Positions 9,189-17,768 of a stretch of 64,000 bases of DNA are shown piece by piece. Source of the DNA: Ramlibacter henchirensis (GTDB lineage: Bacteria; Pseudomonadota; Gammaproteobacteria; Burkholderiales; Burkholderiaceae_C). The translations under genes were made by a program, and so were the position numbers. Location: contig NZ_SMLM01000002.1 in assembly GCF_004682015.1 (NCBI RefSeq), positions 868,001 through 932,000 on the forward strand, read 5' to 3'. The notes below the pieces were generated by a model, which was not told the DNA's origin, did no database searches, and saw nothing but the letters and a program-made list of their open reading frames with translations. The first letter of the stretch is position 1; each line of letters opens with the position of its first letter.

Positions 9189-9776
9189 ATGGATACACGG
9201 ATCAATGACGATTACTCAGCCGAGCGCGTAGCCGACCGACTCGCCATCCAGGACGTAATGTTTCGATGGTGCCGAGCAGTCGATAGACTTGACTTCTCGG
9301 CTATCAAAGAAGTGTTCCACCCTGACGCAATTGATGATCACGGCATCTACTCCGGCAACGTAGAGGGGTTGGTCGCATGGATCCGGCAGCGTCACGAGAA
9401 GATCCCGTTCTCGATGCATCAAGTAAGCAACATGCTCATTGAGTTTGCAAGTCCGGATAGTGCGTTGGCCGAAACTTACATCTGGAGCGTGCAGCGATAT
9501 TCTGCTGATGGAAAAGCGAGTTTAGCTCAATTGTCTGGCGGGGCAGAGGGCAAGCCCGGCGGCGAGAGCGATATGTTCGGGGCACATCGATATATAGATC
9601 GCTTCGAACGACGCGACGGCCTTTGGAAAATTATCCATCGGACTGTTGTTATGGGGTGGAGGACCATCGTCGACGTTGATCCGAATGGCCCGCAGATGCT
9701 GCCCCAATGGACCGTTGCACGGCGGGATCAAGAAGACTTTGTGTTCGCGGAACGTCAACGACTCGGAATCAGGTAG
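9189..9776 (+). CDS. SnoaL-like (NTF2 fold) protein
   Basis: 195 residues. RLAIQDVMFRWCRAVDRLD, VFHPDAIDDHG and RYIDRFERRDGLWKIIHRTV are typical of SnoaL-like polyketide-cyclase/ring-hydroxylating small-subunit relatives. It is clearly paralogous to the protein at 42487-43110, sharing WCRAVDRLD, FHPDA, AWI.RH and DRFERRDG. Such proteins act as lyases, cyclases or dehydratases on small hydrophobic acids. The start at 9189 follows a T-rich stretch. It stands between the cupin gene and another Bug. Confidence 0.82.
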   Translation: MDTRINDDYSAERVADRLAIQDVMFRWCRAVDRLDFSAIKEVFHPDAIDDHGIYSGNVEGLVAWIRQRHEKIPFSMHQVSNMLIEFASPDSALAETYIWSVQRYSADGKASLAQLSGGAEGKPGGESDMFGAHRYIDRFERRDGLWKIIHRTVVMGWRTIVDVDPNGPQMLPQWTVARRDQEDFVFAERQRLGIR

Positions 9777-9915
9777 GCCAGGCACCTGTGTACCTTGCAT
9801 ATGACACGTTGCCAGACTGGACGTCCTTCGCGGTCAACGATCTGTTGATTGCAAGAGCTTATCCGTCAACTGAGCTTTAAACAGCTCAACCCGAATCAAT
9901 CAGGAGAACATCTAG

Positions 9916-10914
9916 ATGACCACACGCCGCCGTGTCCTTACCCGAGGTGCCGCCGTCTTGGGCGCCGCATCTACCGGCCTGCTGCTACCGCAAATCGTAA
10001 GCGCCCAATCCCAAGGTTATCCTTCCAGGCCTGTGCGACTGATCTGCCCCTACGCGGCAGGGGGATCCACTGACATTATTTCCCGTGCCATAGCGCAAGA
10101 GATGAGTGAAGTTTTGGGTCAACCGTTCATCGTTGAAAATCGAGTGGGCGCGGGCCCCAACGTCGGCAGCGAGATGGCGGCCAGATCCGCACCCGACGGC
10201 TACACGATGGTCCTCACCGCCAGCAGCACGCACGGCATCATCCCGGCGCTTTACACAAAGCTGAACTACGACCCGAACAAGGACTTCGCACCGGTAGTTG
10301 TGTTGGTGGCGCACCGCTACGTCCTCCTGGTGAAGCCGACCATGAATGCCCGTTCGGTGAAGGACATCATCCAGTTGGCTAAGGCGCAGCCGGGCAAGCT
10401 CACCTTTGCTTCGGGTGGAAGCGGCTCGACGACACACATGGCGGGAGAAATGTTCAAGCAGATGGCGGGAGTAGACATCGCGCACATTCCCTACAAGGGC
10501 AGCACACCGGCTCAGGCCGATCTGCTCGGTGGACACGTGGATATGATGTTCGGTGACATTCCCGGCACGCTGGCACAAATCAAGGCGGGCAAAATGCGCG
10601 CGCTTGGCGTTTCCGGTGAGAAGCGCGAGGCGTTGCTGCCCGATGTGCCGACCATCGCCGAGTCGGGTGTACCCGGCTACGAAGCCTCCGTGTGGATGGG
10701 CCTCGCCGTGCCGTCAGGCACGCCGAAGGAGATCATTTCTAAGTTGAATGCTGCGGCGCTTCAGGGCAGCAAGTCGCCGGCGTTCCGCAAGCGCATGGTC
10801 GAGGTCGGCATGGACATTGTCGCGAGCACTCCGGAACAGATGAACCAAATGATTAAAGTCGCGATCGAGCAGTGGGGCCCTGTAGTGAAAGCTTCGGGGG
10901 CGAAGGCCGATTAA
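9916..10914 (+). CDS. Bug/TctC-type receptor with Tat-like signal
   Basis: 332 residues. The N-terminus TTRRRVLTRGAAVLGAAS has a twin-arginine pattern, ahead of a hydrophobic stretch and SAQSQGYPSRPVRL. The core motifs are PYAAGGSTDIISRAIAQEM, VENRVGAGPNVGSEM, HIPYKGSTPAQADLLGGHVD and LPDVPTIAESGVPGYE. Tat export suggests folding before secretion, as for several Bug proteins. AGGAGA precedes the ATG. No transport partners are adjacent. Confidence 0.92.
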   Translation: MTTRRRVLTRGAAVLGAASTGLLLPQIVSAQSQGYPSRPVRLICPYAAGGSTDIISRAIAQEMSEVLGQPFIVENRVGAGPNVGSEMAARSAPDGYTMVLTASSTHGIIPALYTKLNYDPNKDFAPVVVLVAHRYVLLVKPTMNARSVKDIIQLAKAQPGKLTFASGGSGSTTHMAGEMFKQMAGVDIAHIPYKGSTPAQADLLGGHVDMMFGDIPGTLAQIKAGKMRALGVSGEKREALLPDVPTIAESGVPGYEASVWMGLAVPSGTPKEIISKLNAAALQGSKSPAFRKRMVEVGMDIVASTPEQMNQMIKVAIEQWGPVVKASGAKAD

Positions 10915-11294
10915 CGGGCGAACAAAGGGCGGTGCCGACCTGCTTGTGCGAAAGTCGCTGAAACATCCGGGCTAGCCGCTTGCTGAACAGCCGGCACGAT
11001 GGGATGTACCCGACGGTCATCCCGGGACGCAGCGGAGCGCCACGCCCTGGGTAGCCCGGACCCCCTGCTGCTCACCGCAACGTTGCCCGCGGCTACCATC
11101 GTCAAACCTCCCCGCTCGCACCTCCACACAGTGCCCGCTACCGTCGGGCGTCGGAAGGTCAAACGCGCCAGGCGCAGCAACGGAGGGCGTATGGGTGGCG
11201 CAGATGGGGGGAAGCCGATGTGGGCTCACGCGAGCGCCGGAAACAGGGTGGTACGCGGCACCGGCTGAATGCACAACGCATTTCCTTTGGGTGA
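10915..11294. other. Intergenic region, nothing recognised
   Basis: About 380 bases between convergent genes. No ORF with family features and no clear stem-loop followed by a T-run. Confidence 0.5.
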
Positions 11295-12488
11295 TCACTT
11301 CCAAAGGGAGCACTTAGACTCCGACTTCGTAGTGAACGCCTGCTCGCCCGAAACCCGCTTCACGATCTTGTAGTAATCCCATGGGTACTTCGATTCCGCT
11401 GGTGCCTTCACCTGCATGAGGTACATCTCGTGGACCATTCGACCGTCCTCGCGGATCTTCCCACCTTGTGCATACATGTCGTTGATTGGCGCCGCCTTCA
11501 TCGCTGCCATCACCTTCTCGCCAGCGTCAGTCCCCGCAGCCTTGACGGCTTTCAGGTAATGCGTCGCCGCAGAGTATTGCGCAGCCTGAGTGCCTGCAGG
11601 CATCTTCTTCATCATGCTGAAGAAGCGACGCGACCAAGTGCGGGACTGATCATTCAAATCCCAATACCAGTTGTCAGTCAAGTACATGCCTTGTGTGGTC
11701 TCCAAGCCAAGTCCATGGACATCCCCGATGAATAACAGTAATCCCGCAAGCTTCATTGCCTTCGTTGCGCCGAATTCCTTCGCGCTCTTGATCGCGTTAA
11801 CAGCATCGGATCCGGCGTTGGCCAGCGCTAGAACTTGCGACTTTGATGCAATTGCCTGAGTCACATACGATGCAAAGTCTGGCGAATTCGCCGGGTGTCT
11901 ACTCACACCAGCCACCTTGCCGCCGCTTGCGTTGATCACGGTCGTTGTGTCGTTCACTGTCGAAGCACCGAATGCGGTGTCTAGTGCAATGAAGTACCAT
12001 GACTTTAGACCCAGCTGCACAAGGGCCGCACCCCCAACCTTTGCTAAAGATACAGTGTCGTATGCATAGTGGACCGTATACGGCGTGCAATCCTCGTTTG
12101 TCAATCGCGAGCTCCCCGCGCCATTCACAATGAGTGGAACCCTCTTCTCCGCTGTGACCCGGGATATGCCCAGCACGGCAGCTGAGGCGCCTCCTGCGAA
12201 TATTGCATCGACGGCCCGCGTGTCTAGCCATTCCCGCGCCTTGCTAACGGCAATATCTGTTTTGTTTTGATGGTCCGCCGTGATCAGCTCGACCTTCTTT
12301 CCCAAAATCTGTCCGTCAAGATCGGAAATGGCCATGCGAATTGCCTCGACACCCCCAGGACCATCGACATCCACGTAGGGCCCGGACAGGTCCGTTATTA
12401 AGCCAATCCTAATCACATCGTCCGAGATTTGCGCTGCAGCTTGACACGACATTAATAGTGCCAGAAAAGCGAAACCGAATTTCGACAT
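11295..12488 (-). CDS. ABC transporter substrate-binding protein (Leu/Ile/Val-binding family)
   Basis: 397 residues. The signal peptide (MSKFGFAFLALLMSCQAAAQ) is followed by the type I periplasmic-binding fold: IRIGLITDLSGPYVDVDGPG, GKKVELITADHQNK, and later ALDTAFGAS. This matches LivK/HmgE-like receptors for amino acids or aromatic acids. It is similar in design to the receptor at 30648 (shared ITADHQNK.D and DTAFGA segments) but here is an orphan with no permease or ATPase nearby. AGGAG lies upstream; a GTG one codon earlier is also possible. Confidence 0.92.
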   Translation of the reverse strand: MSKFGFAFLALLMSCQAAAQISDDVIRIGLITDLSGPYVDVDGPGGVEAIRMAISDLDGQILGKKVELITADHQNKTDIAVSKAREWLDTRAVDAIFAGGASAAVLGISRVTAEKRVPLIVNGAGSSRLTNEDCTPYTVHYAYDTVSLAKVGGAALVQLGLKSWYFIALDTAFGASTVNDTTTVINASGGKVAGVSRHPANSPDFASYVTQAIASKSQVLALANAGSDAVNAIKSAKEFGATKAMKLAGLLLFIGDVHGLGLETTQGMYLTDNWYWDLNDQSRTWSRRFFSMMKKMPAGTQAAQYSAATHYLKAVKAAGTDAGEKVMAAMKAAPINDMYAQGGKIREDGRMVHEMYLMQVKAPAESKYPWDYYKIVKRVSGEQAFTTKSESKCSLWK

Positions 12489-12778
12489 CACTTATTTCTC
12501 CTATCCTTGTTGACGCACTTCTCGCGGAAGCTTGACTGCACCGCCTGCTTGCGCGAATGTTGCCTCGTTCCCTGTACTTGGGGTGAAGAACGTCGGCCAA
12601 TACAAAATGAACCATGGCGAATCTATGTCGTTCGCCGCAGACTCGCCAATACCAATTGTTGTCAGCAGATATAACCGCGGCGAAGGTCTGGACCTGGGCC
12701 ACCGTAGCCAATCTGCGGCGCAAGGATTCAATGGCGGCCCACAACGACAGGTACTCGCCGCGCTGCTTCCGCACGCAG
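12489..12778. other. Intergenic region upstream of the binding-protein gene
   Basis: About 290 bases that include the ribosome-binding site and presumably the promoter of the minus-strand receptor gene. A minus-strand frame here looks weakly protein-like (SPWFILYWPTFFTP) but I cannot assign it. Confidence 0.4.
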
Positions 12779-13060
12779 CTTGATGCCGTCGAGCCCGGAA
12801 TCTACGCCACGGCCCTGTGCGGTGTGAAGGACATCGTGGACGATCCGCACTATGCAGCACGGGGGACGATCGCCACGATCGAACATCCGCGCCTCGGCCC
12901 GTTGAGGATGCAGGGTGTGGTGCCGCACATGGCAGGCACTCCCGGCCCTCAGATCCGGCCCGCGCCTACGTTGGGCGAAGACACGGATGATGTGTTGCGC
13001 GAATTGCTCGGCCTGACGGACCGGAACACGGCCTCCATGCGGGCTGACGGAGTCATCTGA
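12779..13060 (+). pseudogene. Relic of a CaiB/BaiF CoA-transferase (C-terminal part)
   Basis: Encodes GVKDIVDDPHYAARGTIATI, EHPRLGPLRMQGVVPHMAGTPG and TLGEDTDDVLRELLGL. This is the conserved end of a class III CoA-transferase. The first 300 residues are missing. A leuC-like fragment follows at once, as if an operon had been stripped out. Confidence 0.85.
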
Positions 13061-13062
13061 CC

Positions 13063-13200
13063 ATGGGCCACATCATCACCGAGAAAATCCTTGCGGGGAT
13101 GGGCGCGGACCGCGCGGGGAGCCGAAGCCACCTCGCAGCCGGACTTCGTGCTGGCCTCCGAGTTTCCGCGCGGCACGGCGCCCACACCTTTAACGACAGC
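13063..13200 (+). pseudogene. Relic of an aconitase/3-isopropylmalate dehydratase large subunit (N-terminus)
   Basis: Starts ATGGGCCACATCATCACC (MGHIITEKILAGMGADRAG), the typical start of LeuC-like dehydratases. A frame change then exposes QPDFVLASE and APTPLT, matching the family's following PD-VLANDVTAPL strand. The rest is absent. Confidence 0.6.
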
Positions 13201-13356
13201 GAATGAAGCGGGCCCACGCCGCTTCGCCAAAGTCAGACCGATTGGCGCTCGCCATTCGCGCTCGTTATGTCAGGTCGTAGCAATTACTATTGGCCCTCGT
13301 TGCGCAATTTGCATAGAGTGCAGCGTGCTGCATAGCAGAAGAGGAGACACAGAGTG

Positions 13357-13416
13357 ATGAAAACGCGCAAGCTGTCTTTGGGGATCGGCACGGAAATCGA
13401 TGCGAAGGGACTTGGT
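13357..13416 (+). pseudogene. Start of a TauD-type gene fused in frame to the next Bug ORF
   Basis: A strong ribosome-binding site (GAGGAGA) precedes GTG/ATG and MKTRKLSLGIGTEIDAKGL, which aligns with the start of the TauD protein at 1907 (IKTRQLSSGIGVEVLDLDL). After about 20 codons it runs without a stop into the Bug gene, so a TauD gene has been reduced to its initiation region. Confidence 0.65.
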
Positions 13417-13419
13417 CAC

Positions 13420-14403
13420 ATGAAGCGTCCAGCCATCATTCAACGGATCCTAGTCGGCGTGGTGATGGCCGGTTGCCTTGCCGCTAGCGGTGCCTTCGCC
13501 CAGAACTATCCAACCAAGCCGATTCGTATGCTCGTCGCAGGAGCGGCCGGCGGCTCCTCGGACGTGCAGGCACGGCTCATCGCCCAAGAGATGTACTTGC
13601 GGCTGCGCCAGACCGTGGTGGTGGAGAACTACGGCGGCGCGGGCGGCATGATTGCCGCTGAGATGGTGGTCAAGGCGCCGGCCGATGGCTACACGCTGCT
13701 CTTTGGCTACCAAGGGCCGCTTGCCGCGAATGTCAGCATGTTCAAGAACATGAGCTATGACCCGCTGAAGGACTTCAGTCTGATCACCATGGTGTCCTTT
13801 GCGCCATCGGTCCTGGCGGTTAACCCAACGCAGCCGGTCAACACGGTGGGCGAGCTGGTCAAGCTCGCGCAAGCCAGCCCCGGAAAATATAACTATGCGT
13901 CTGGCGGGCAAGGGACGGGCCAGCACCTCTCGGGCGAGCTGTTCCAGATGGTGACGGGCGTGAAACTCAACCACGTCCCTTATAAGGGTGACGCCCCAGC
14001 CATTGCCGACGTGGTTGCCGGCCACGTGCCGATGACCTTCACGAGCTTGGTTAGTGCGATCCCACAGGCCCAGGCGGGCAAGCTGCGCCTGCTGGCGGTG
14101 ACGTCGTCCAAGCGCAGCCCGATGCTGCCCGAGGTGCCTACGATGGCGGAGGCGGGCTACCCAAACTACGAGATCGTTTCGTGGTTCGCCATCGCCGCGC
14201 CGCGGGGGACGCCGCGCGAAATCGTCAACAAGCTCAACGCCACCATCGTGGACATCATCAAGAGCCCTGCGGTGACCAGCAGGATCGTCTCGCTTGGCGG
14301 CATGCCCGCGCCGATGACACCAGACGAGTTCACTCGCTTTCTGGAGAAGGACATTCCCCGCTGGGGCGATCTCATCCGGCGTGCCAACGCGCAGGTCAAC
14401 TGA
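13420..14403 (+). CDS. Bug/TctC-type tripartite tricarboxylate receptor protein
   Basis: 327 residues from ATG 13420: a signal peptide (KRPAIIQRILVGVVMAGCLA ... AFAQ) then YPTKPIRMLVAGAAGGSSD. Other motifs are NYGGAGGMIAAEMVVKAPAD, GYQGPLAANVSMFKNMSYDP, HVPYKGDAPAIADVVAGHVP and LPEVPTMAEAGYPNY. It resembles the Bug at 4159 (both have G(Y/N)QGPLAAN). An in-frame upstream start at 13354-13357 would add 21-22 residues from a TauD relic, which would spoil the signal peptide, so I prefer the internal ATG. Confidence 0.92.
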   Translation: MKRPAIIQRILVGVVMAGCLAASGAFAQNYPTKPIRMLVAGAAGGSSDVQARLIAQEMYLRLRQTVVVENYGGAGGMIAAEMVVKAPADGYTLLFGYQGPLAANVSMFKNMSYDPLKDFSLITMVSFAPSVLAVNPTQPVNTVGELVKLAQASPGKYNYASGGQGTGQHLSGELFQMVTGVKLNHVPYKGDAPAIADVVAGHVPMTFTSLVSAIPQAQAGKLRLLAVTSSKRSPMLPEVPTMAEAGYPNYEIVSWFAIAAPRGTPREIVNKLNATIVDIIKSPAVTSRIVSLGGMPAPMTPDEFTRFLEKDIPRWGDLIRRANAQVN

Positions 14404-14415
14404 AGAAGGCATGCC

Positions 14416-14514
14416 ATGACAAAGCTCACGGCTATCCTGTTCCTTGGCCTGGCCGGTTCACTGGCCCAAGCCTTTCCAAGCCGCCGCCCGTACGGTCGGC
14501 GAATGCTTCCTTAA
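14416..14514 (+). pseudogene. Relic of a Bug receptor (signal peptide only)
   Basis: Encodes MTKLTAILFLGLAGSLAQAF and PSRRPYGRRMLP then a stop. This is a signal peptide and the first residues of the FPSRPVR start of a mature Bug protein, with the remainder deleted. It lies 12 bases after the preceding Bug gene. Confidence 0.6.
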
Positions 14515-14592
14515 CCGTCCGCCGAATTCGTGACCGTCTGCCGCGGCGTCCTGTCGTGCGAGGCAACGCTTGCGTGGACCGAAAGCTAAGCG

Positions 14593-15724
14593 ATGGGCGC
14601 ACTTTCTGGAGTGAAAGTAGTTGAAATTGGGGCAATCGGACCGGCGCCATTCTGTTGCATGCTCCTCGCGGACATGGGCGCCGAGATTGTCCGGATCGAT
14701 CGCGCGAAATCCAGGCCCTCGTCCCGGGATCCGCGCCTGGACCTGATCAATCGGGGGCGACGCTCCGCAGCGGTAGACCTGAAGTCGCCTGCAGGCGTGC
14801 TGCCGTGCGCCGCCTTGCCCGACAAGCCGACGTGCTCGTCGAGGGATTCCGGCCCGGCGTGATGGAGCGGCTCGGGCTGGGTCCTGACGCGTGCCTCGGC
14901 GAAAATCCGCGGCTGGTCTATGCGCGCATGACCGGCTGGGGCCAAGACGGCCCTCTCGCGCCGCGTGCGGGACATGACATCAACTACATCGCGCTGCAGG
15001 CGCGCTGCACATCACCGGCTCGCGCGAAGCACCCGTGCCGCCCCTGAACCTGGTCGGTGACTATGGGGGCGGTGCCCTCTATCTCGCCCTGGGCATCGTC
15101 AGCGCGCTCTATGAAGCGCGCAACAGTGGGCGCGGCCAAGTGGTGGATGCCTCGATGATCGATGGAGTCGTTTCCCTGATGACCGGGCTCAGATCCTCCA
15201 TGGCCCGCGGAGAATGGTCGAACCAGCGAGCCGACAATCTTCTCGATGGCGGTGCACCGTGGTACAGCGTCTACGAAACTGCGGACGGCCTGCATGTCGC
15301 TATCGGAGCGATCGAGCCGCCGTTCTTCGTGGAATTGCTCCGGCGCCTGGAGCTCGACGAGCGCCTGTTCCGCGATCGCGATGACCGAGCGAGCTGGCCC
15401 CGCATGCGAAATCTGCTGGCCGCGGCCTTCGCCCGCAAGAGCCGCGCCCATTGGGACGAGGTGTTCGAAGGCAGCGACGCATGCTACTCGCCAGTTCTCG
15501 ATCCAGTGCAGGCTGGAGCTCATCCGCACCTGCGCCATCGCGGCGTCCTGCTCGAGATCGACGAGGTGGTGCAACCGGCACCCGCTCCACGCTTCGGACG
15601 CACACCCTCCGCCATCCAGGGACCACCGCCACGGCCAGGAGAACACACCGACCAGGTTCTGTCGGACTGGGGTTTCTCTGCTGAAGAGCGGGCGCAACTG
15701 CGCAGTGCCGCGGCTATCCTTTGA
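14593..15724 (+). pseudogene. Alpha-methylacyl-CoA racemase-like gene with two frameshifts
   Basis: Near full length for the AMACR branch of the CaiB family, but in three frames. The first reads [20 protein letters not shown] ... LKSPAG. The frame changes near 14800 to [20 protein letters not shown] ... [20 protein letters not shown] one-base loss near 15000 then leads to [20 protein letters not shown] and YGGGALYLALG to the end. The catalytic pair (His of AGHDINY, Asp of VGDYGGG) is still encoded. An intact paralogue is at 22258. Confidence 0.9.
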
Positions 15725-15916
15725 GAATCGCTTGCGGAAGCCGCGGAGCAGGCGCGCGAAGGCACTCGATCACCTGTCGGAAGCCGGCGCTGAGCAGCTT
15801 CCGGTCGCTGGTGGCGTGGAAGATGCGGCAGCCGCGGCACCGCTCCCATATATCGGACGTGAATCGCACGCCCGCGCGAAATAGTGATCGACGTCTGAAG
15901 ACCATTCGCAGAGTGT
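15725..15916. other. Convergent intergenic gap
   Basis: About 190 bases between the broken racemase gene and the convergent crotonase gene. A minus-strand frame (RFTSDIWERCRGCRIFHATS) looks protein-like but is unassigned. No clear terminator was seen. Confidence 0.35.
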
Positions 15917-16705
15917 TCAGTAAAATCGCGGCGTGCGCTTCTCGATGAACGCAGTGACGGCTTCCCGATGGTCCGCGGTCTTGTGGGCGATGGCCTGGCA
16001 GGCGGCCGACAGTTCGAGGACGGAATCGAGCGTTCCGCGCTCCCCTTCGCGCAGCAGCCGCTTCGTCATCCGCATCACGGCACCCGGGTTCGCGGCGATC
16101 TTCGCCGCTAGCGCGCGGGCCGTCCGCAGCAGCTGTTCGGTCGGCACCACGCGACTCACCAGGCCACAGGCCAGCGCGTCTCGCGCGTCGATGGCCTCCC
16201 CAGTGAAGGCCATCTCGGACGCCTTGGCCATGCCCACCGCTCGCGGCAGCAGCCACGCGCCCCCGTCGCCGGGTACGATACCGACGCGCACGAAGCTCTC
16301 AGCAAATGTGGCCGTCTCGCTGCAGATCCGGATGTCGCACATGCACGCGAGATCCAGACCCGCGCCGACGGCGGGGCCGTTCACCGCGCAGATCACCGGC
16401 ACGTCGAGCTCCATCAGCGCGCGTGGGATGCGCTGGATGCCCTGCCGGTACTCCTCGCGGATCACGTCGGGCAAGAGAGCGTCGTCGAAGAAGCGCCGCA
16501 TGTCCTTGACATTTCCGCCGGAACTGAAGACCGCACCCGAGGCGGTGAGGATGAGCACCTTGATGCCGGTGTCCTTGCGCACGTCGTCACAGAGTTGCAC
16601 GAACTCCTGCACGGCGGTGTTTCCCGTCAACGCGTTGCGCGTCTCGGGCTGGTCCATGGTGACCGTGACGATGCTGCCGTCACGCTGGATGTTCAAGAAA
16701 GGCAC
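15917..16705 (-). CDS. Enoyl-CoA hydratase/isomerase (crotonase) family protein
   Basis: 262 residues. The oxyanion-hole segments are FSSGGNVKDM and NGPAVGAGLDLACMCDIRI. Both catalytic glutamates of true hydratases seem present: FAESFVRVGIVPGDGG and MAKASEMAFTG. The C-terminal helical part ends EAVTAFIEKRTPRFY. It is the last gene of the long minus-strand unit, 20 bases after the acyl-CoA dehydrogenase gene, consistent with hydration of the 2-enoyl-CoA made by those dehydrogenases. Confidence 0.93.
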   Translation of the reverse strand: MPFLNIQRDGSIVTVTMDQPETRNALTGNTAVQEFVQLCDDVRKDTGIKVLILTASGAVFSSGGNVKDMRRFFDDALLPDVIREEYRQGIQRIPRALMELDVPVICAVNGPAVGAGLDLACMCDIRICSETATFAESFVRVGIVPGDGGAWLLPRAVGMAKASEMAFTGEAIDARDALACGLVSRVVPTEQLLRTARALAAKIAANPGAVMRMTKRLLREGERGTLDSVLELSAACQAIAHKTADHREAVTAFIEKRTPRFY

Positions 16706-16725
16706 GTGGTCTCCTGGGTGCTAGG

Positions 16726-17757
16726 TCAAGCCTGTGCTTCGACGTCGGTGATGCGGCGCACGAGGTCCAGAGTCAGGCCGGCGTGGGCCAAGAGAGCCCG
16801 CCCTGCGACGTCGTGCCAATGACTTTCGCTGCCTGCAGTCTGCCGCCAGCCATGCAAGCGGCGAGTGAACAGCTGGAGGTCGTACTCCTCGGTAAAACCG
16901 ATTGCGCCGTGGATCGCGTGCGCGGCCTCCGAAACGGCCAGAGCGGCTTCGTTGCAGCGCGCCTTCGCGGTCGCGACCCGCAGCGCGTCGGGCCACGCCC
17001 CGGCGCCACTGCAGCCCAGTTGCGCCGCCATGCGTGCGGCGAAGACGTGCTCGCTCATCACGGCCAGCTGGTGCTGGATGGCCTGGAACTTGCCGATCGG
17101 CCGGCCAAACTGCTGGCGCTCGTTGGCGAACTGCAGCGTCCGCTGGAACACCGCCAGCAGCGCCCCGGCCATCTGCGGGGCGACTATGGCCGCCTGCAGC
17201 GTGCGCACGTCCACGTGCTCGATTTCTTTGCACTCGAGGCCCGGCGCGTCCTGCACCTGCGCCGCCGTCCATTCGAGTGCGGCGTCCAAGGCCAGTGCCT
17301 GAGGCTTTGCCTGCGTGCCGTCGACCGGTAGCAAATGTCAGCGGTCCCCGGCCTGCGCCAGTACCGAGACCGCGACCGCGCCACTGCGGACGAGCGCGCA
17401 ACGCAGCCCCCCGCCCTCGCTGCGCTCTGCCCGCGCCAACGCGATGCTGCCGGCTGGCCGGTCGACGCCGGCAGCGAACAGCACCGCACGCGCGATCAGT
17501 GTCTCGCCCAGGGGAAGCGGAAGCGCGTGCGCGCCGCACTGCTCAAGGATGCCGAAGGCTTGCGGCAAGGCCAGGCTCGCGCCACCGTGTTCCTCGGGCA
17601 GCAAGGCGTCTGCAAGGCCGGTGGCTTCGAGTTGTTCCCAGAGCACCGCGGTGGCCGCGGCGCTGCGGCCGCCCTCTTCGATCGAGCGCACCACCGCAGG
17701 CGTGCATTGGTCGGCCAGAACCTCGCGGGCCGCGTCGGCAAAGAGGTCGTCGTTCAT
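16726..17757 (-). pseudogene. Acyl-CoA dehydrogenase gene interrupted by an in-frame TGA
   Basis: A continuous frame of 343 codons with one TGA at 17340-17338 (..AQAGDR-stop-HLLPVDGTQAKPQ..). The N-terminal half (MNDDLFADAAREVLADQCTP) carries the alpha-helical and beta domains. The second half has the C-terminal FAD/acyl domain (RTLQFANERQQFGRPIGKFQ, QHQLAVMSEHV, HAIHGAIGFTEEYDLQLFTR). Length and sequence fit the smaller partner of heteromeric acyl-CoA dehydrogenases, and it follows an intact one by 11 bases. A TTG two codons after the stop could restart translation but has no ribosome-binding site. Nothing else is disrupted, so the lesion is recent, a sequencing error, or a suppressible stop. 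Confidence 0.85.
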
Positions 17758-17768
17758 GGTTGATCCTC

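Noticed and set aside
17338..17340. Selenocysteine codon in the acyl-CoA dehydrogenase gene
   Set aside because: No acyl-CoA dehydrogenase is known to use selenocysteine at this position, the site is outside the active centre and I saw no SECIS-like hairpin right after it; a nonsense change or error is simpler.
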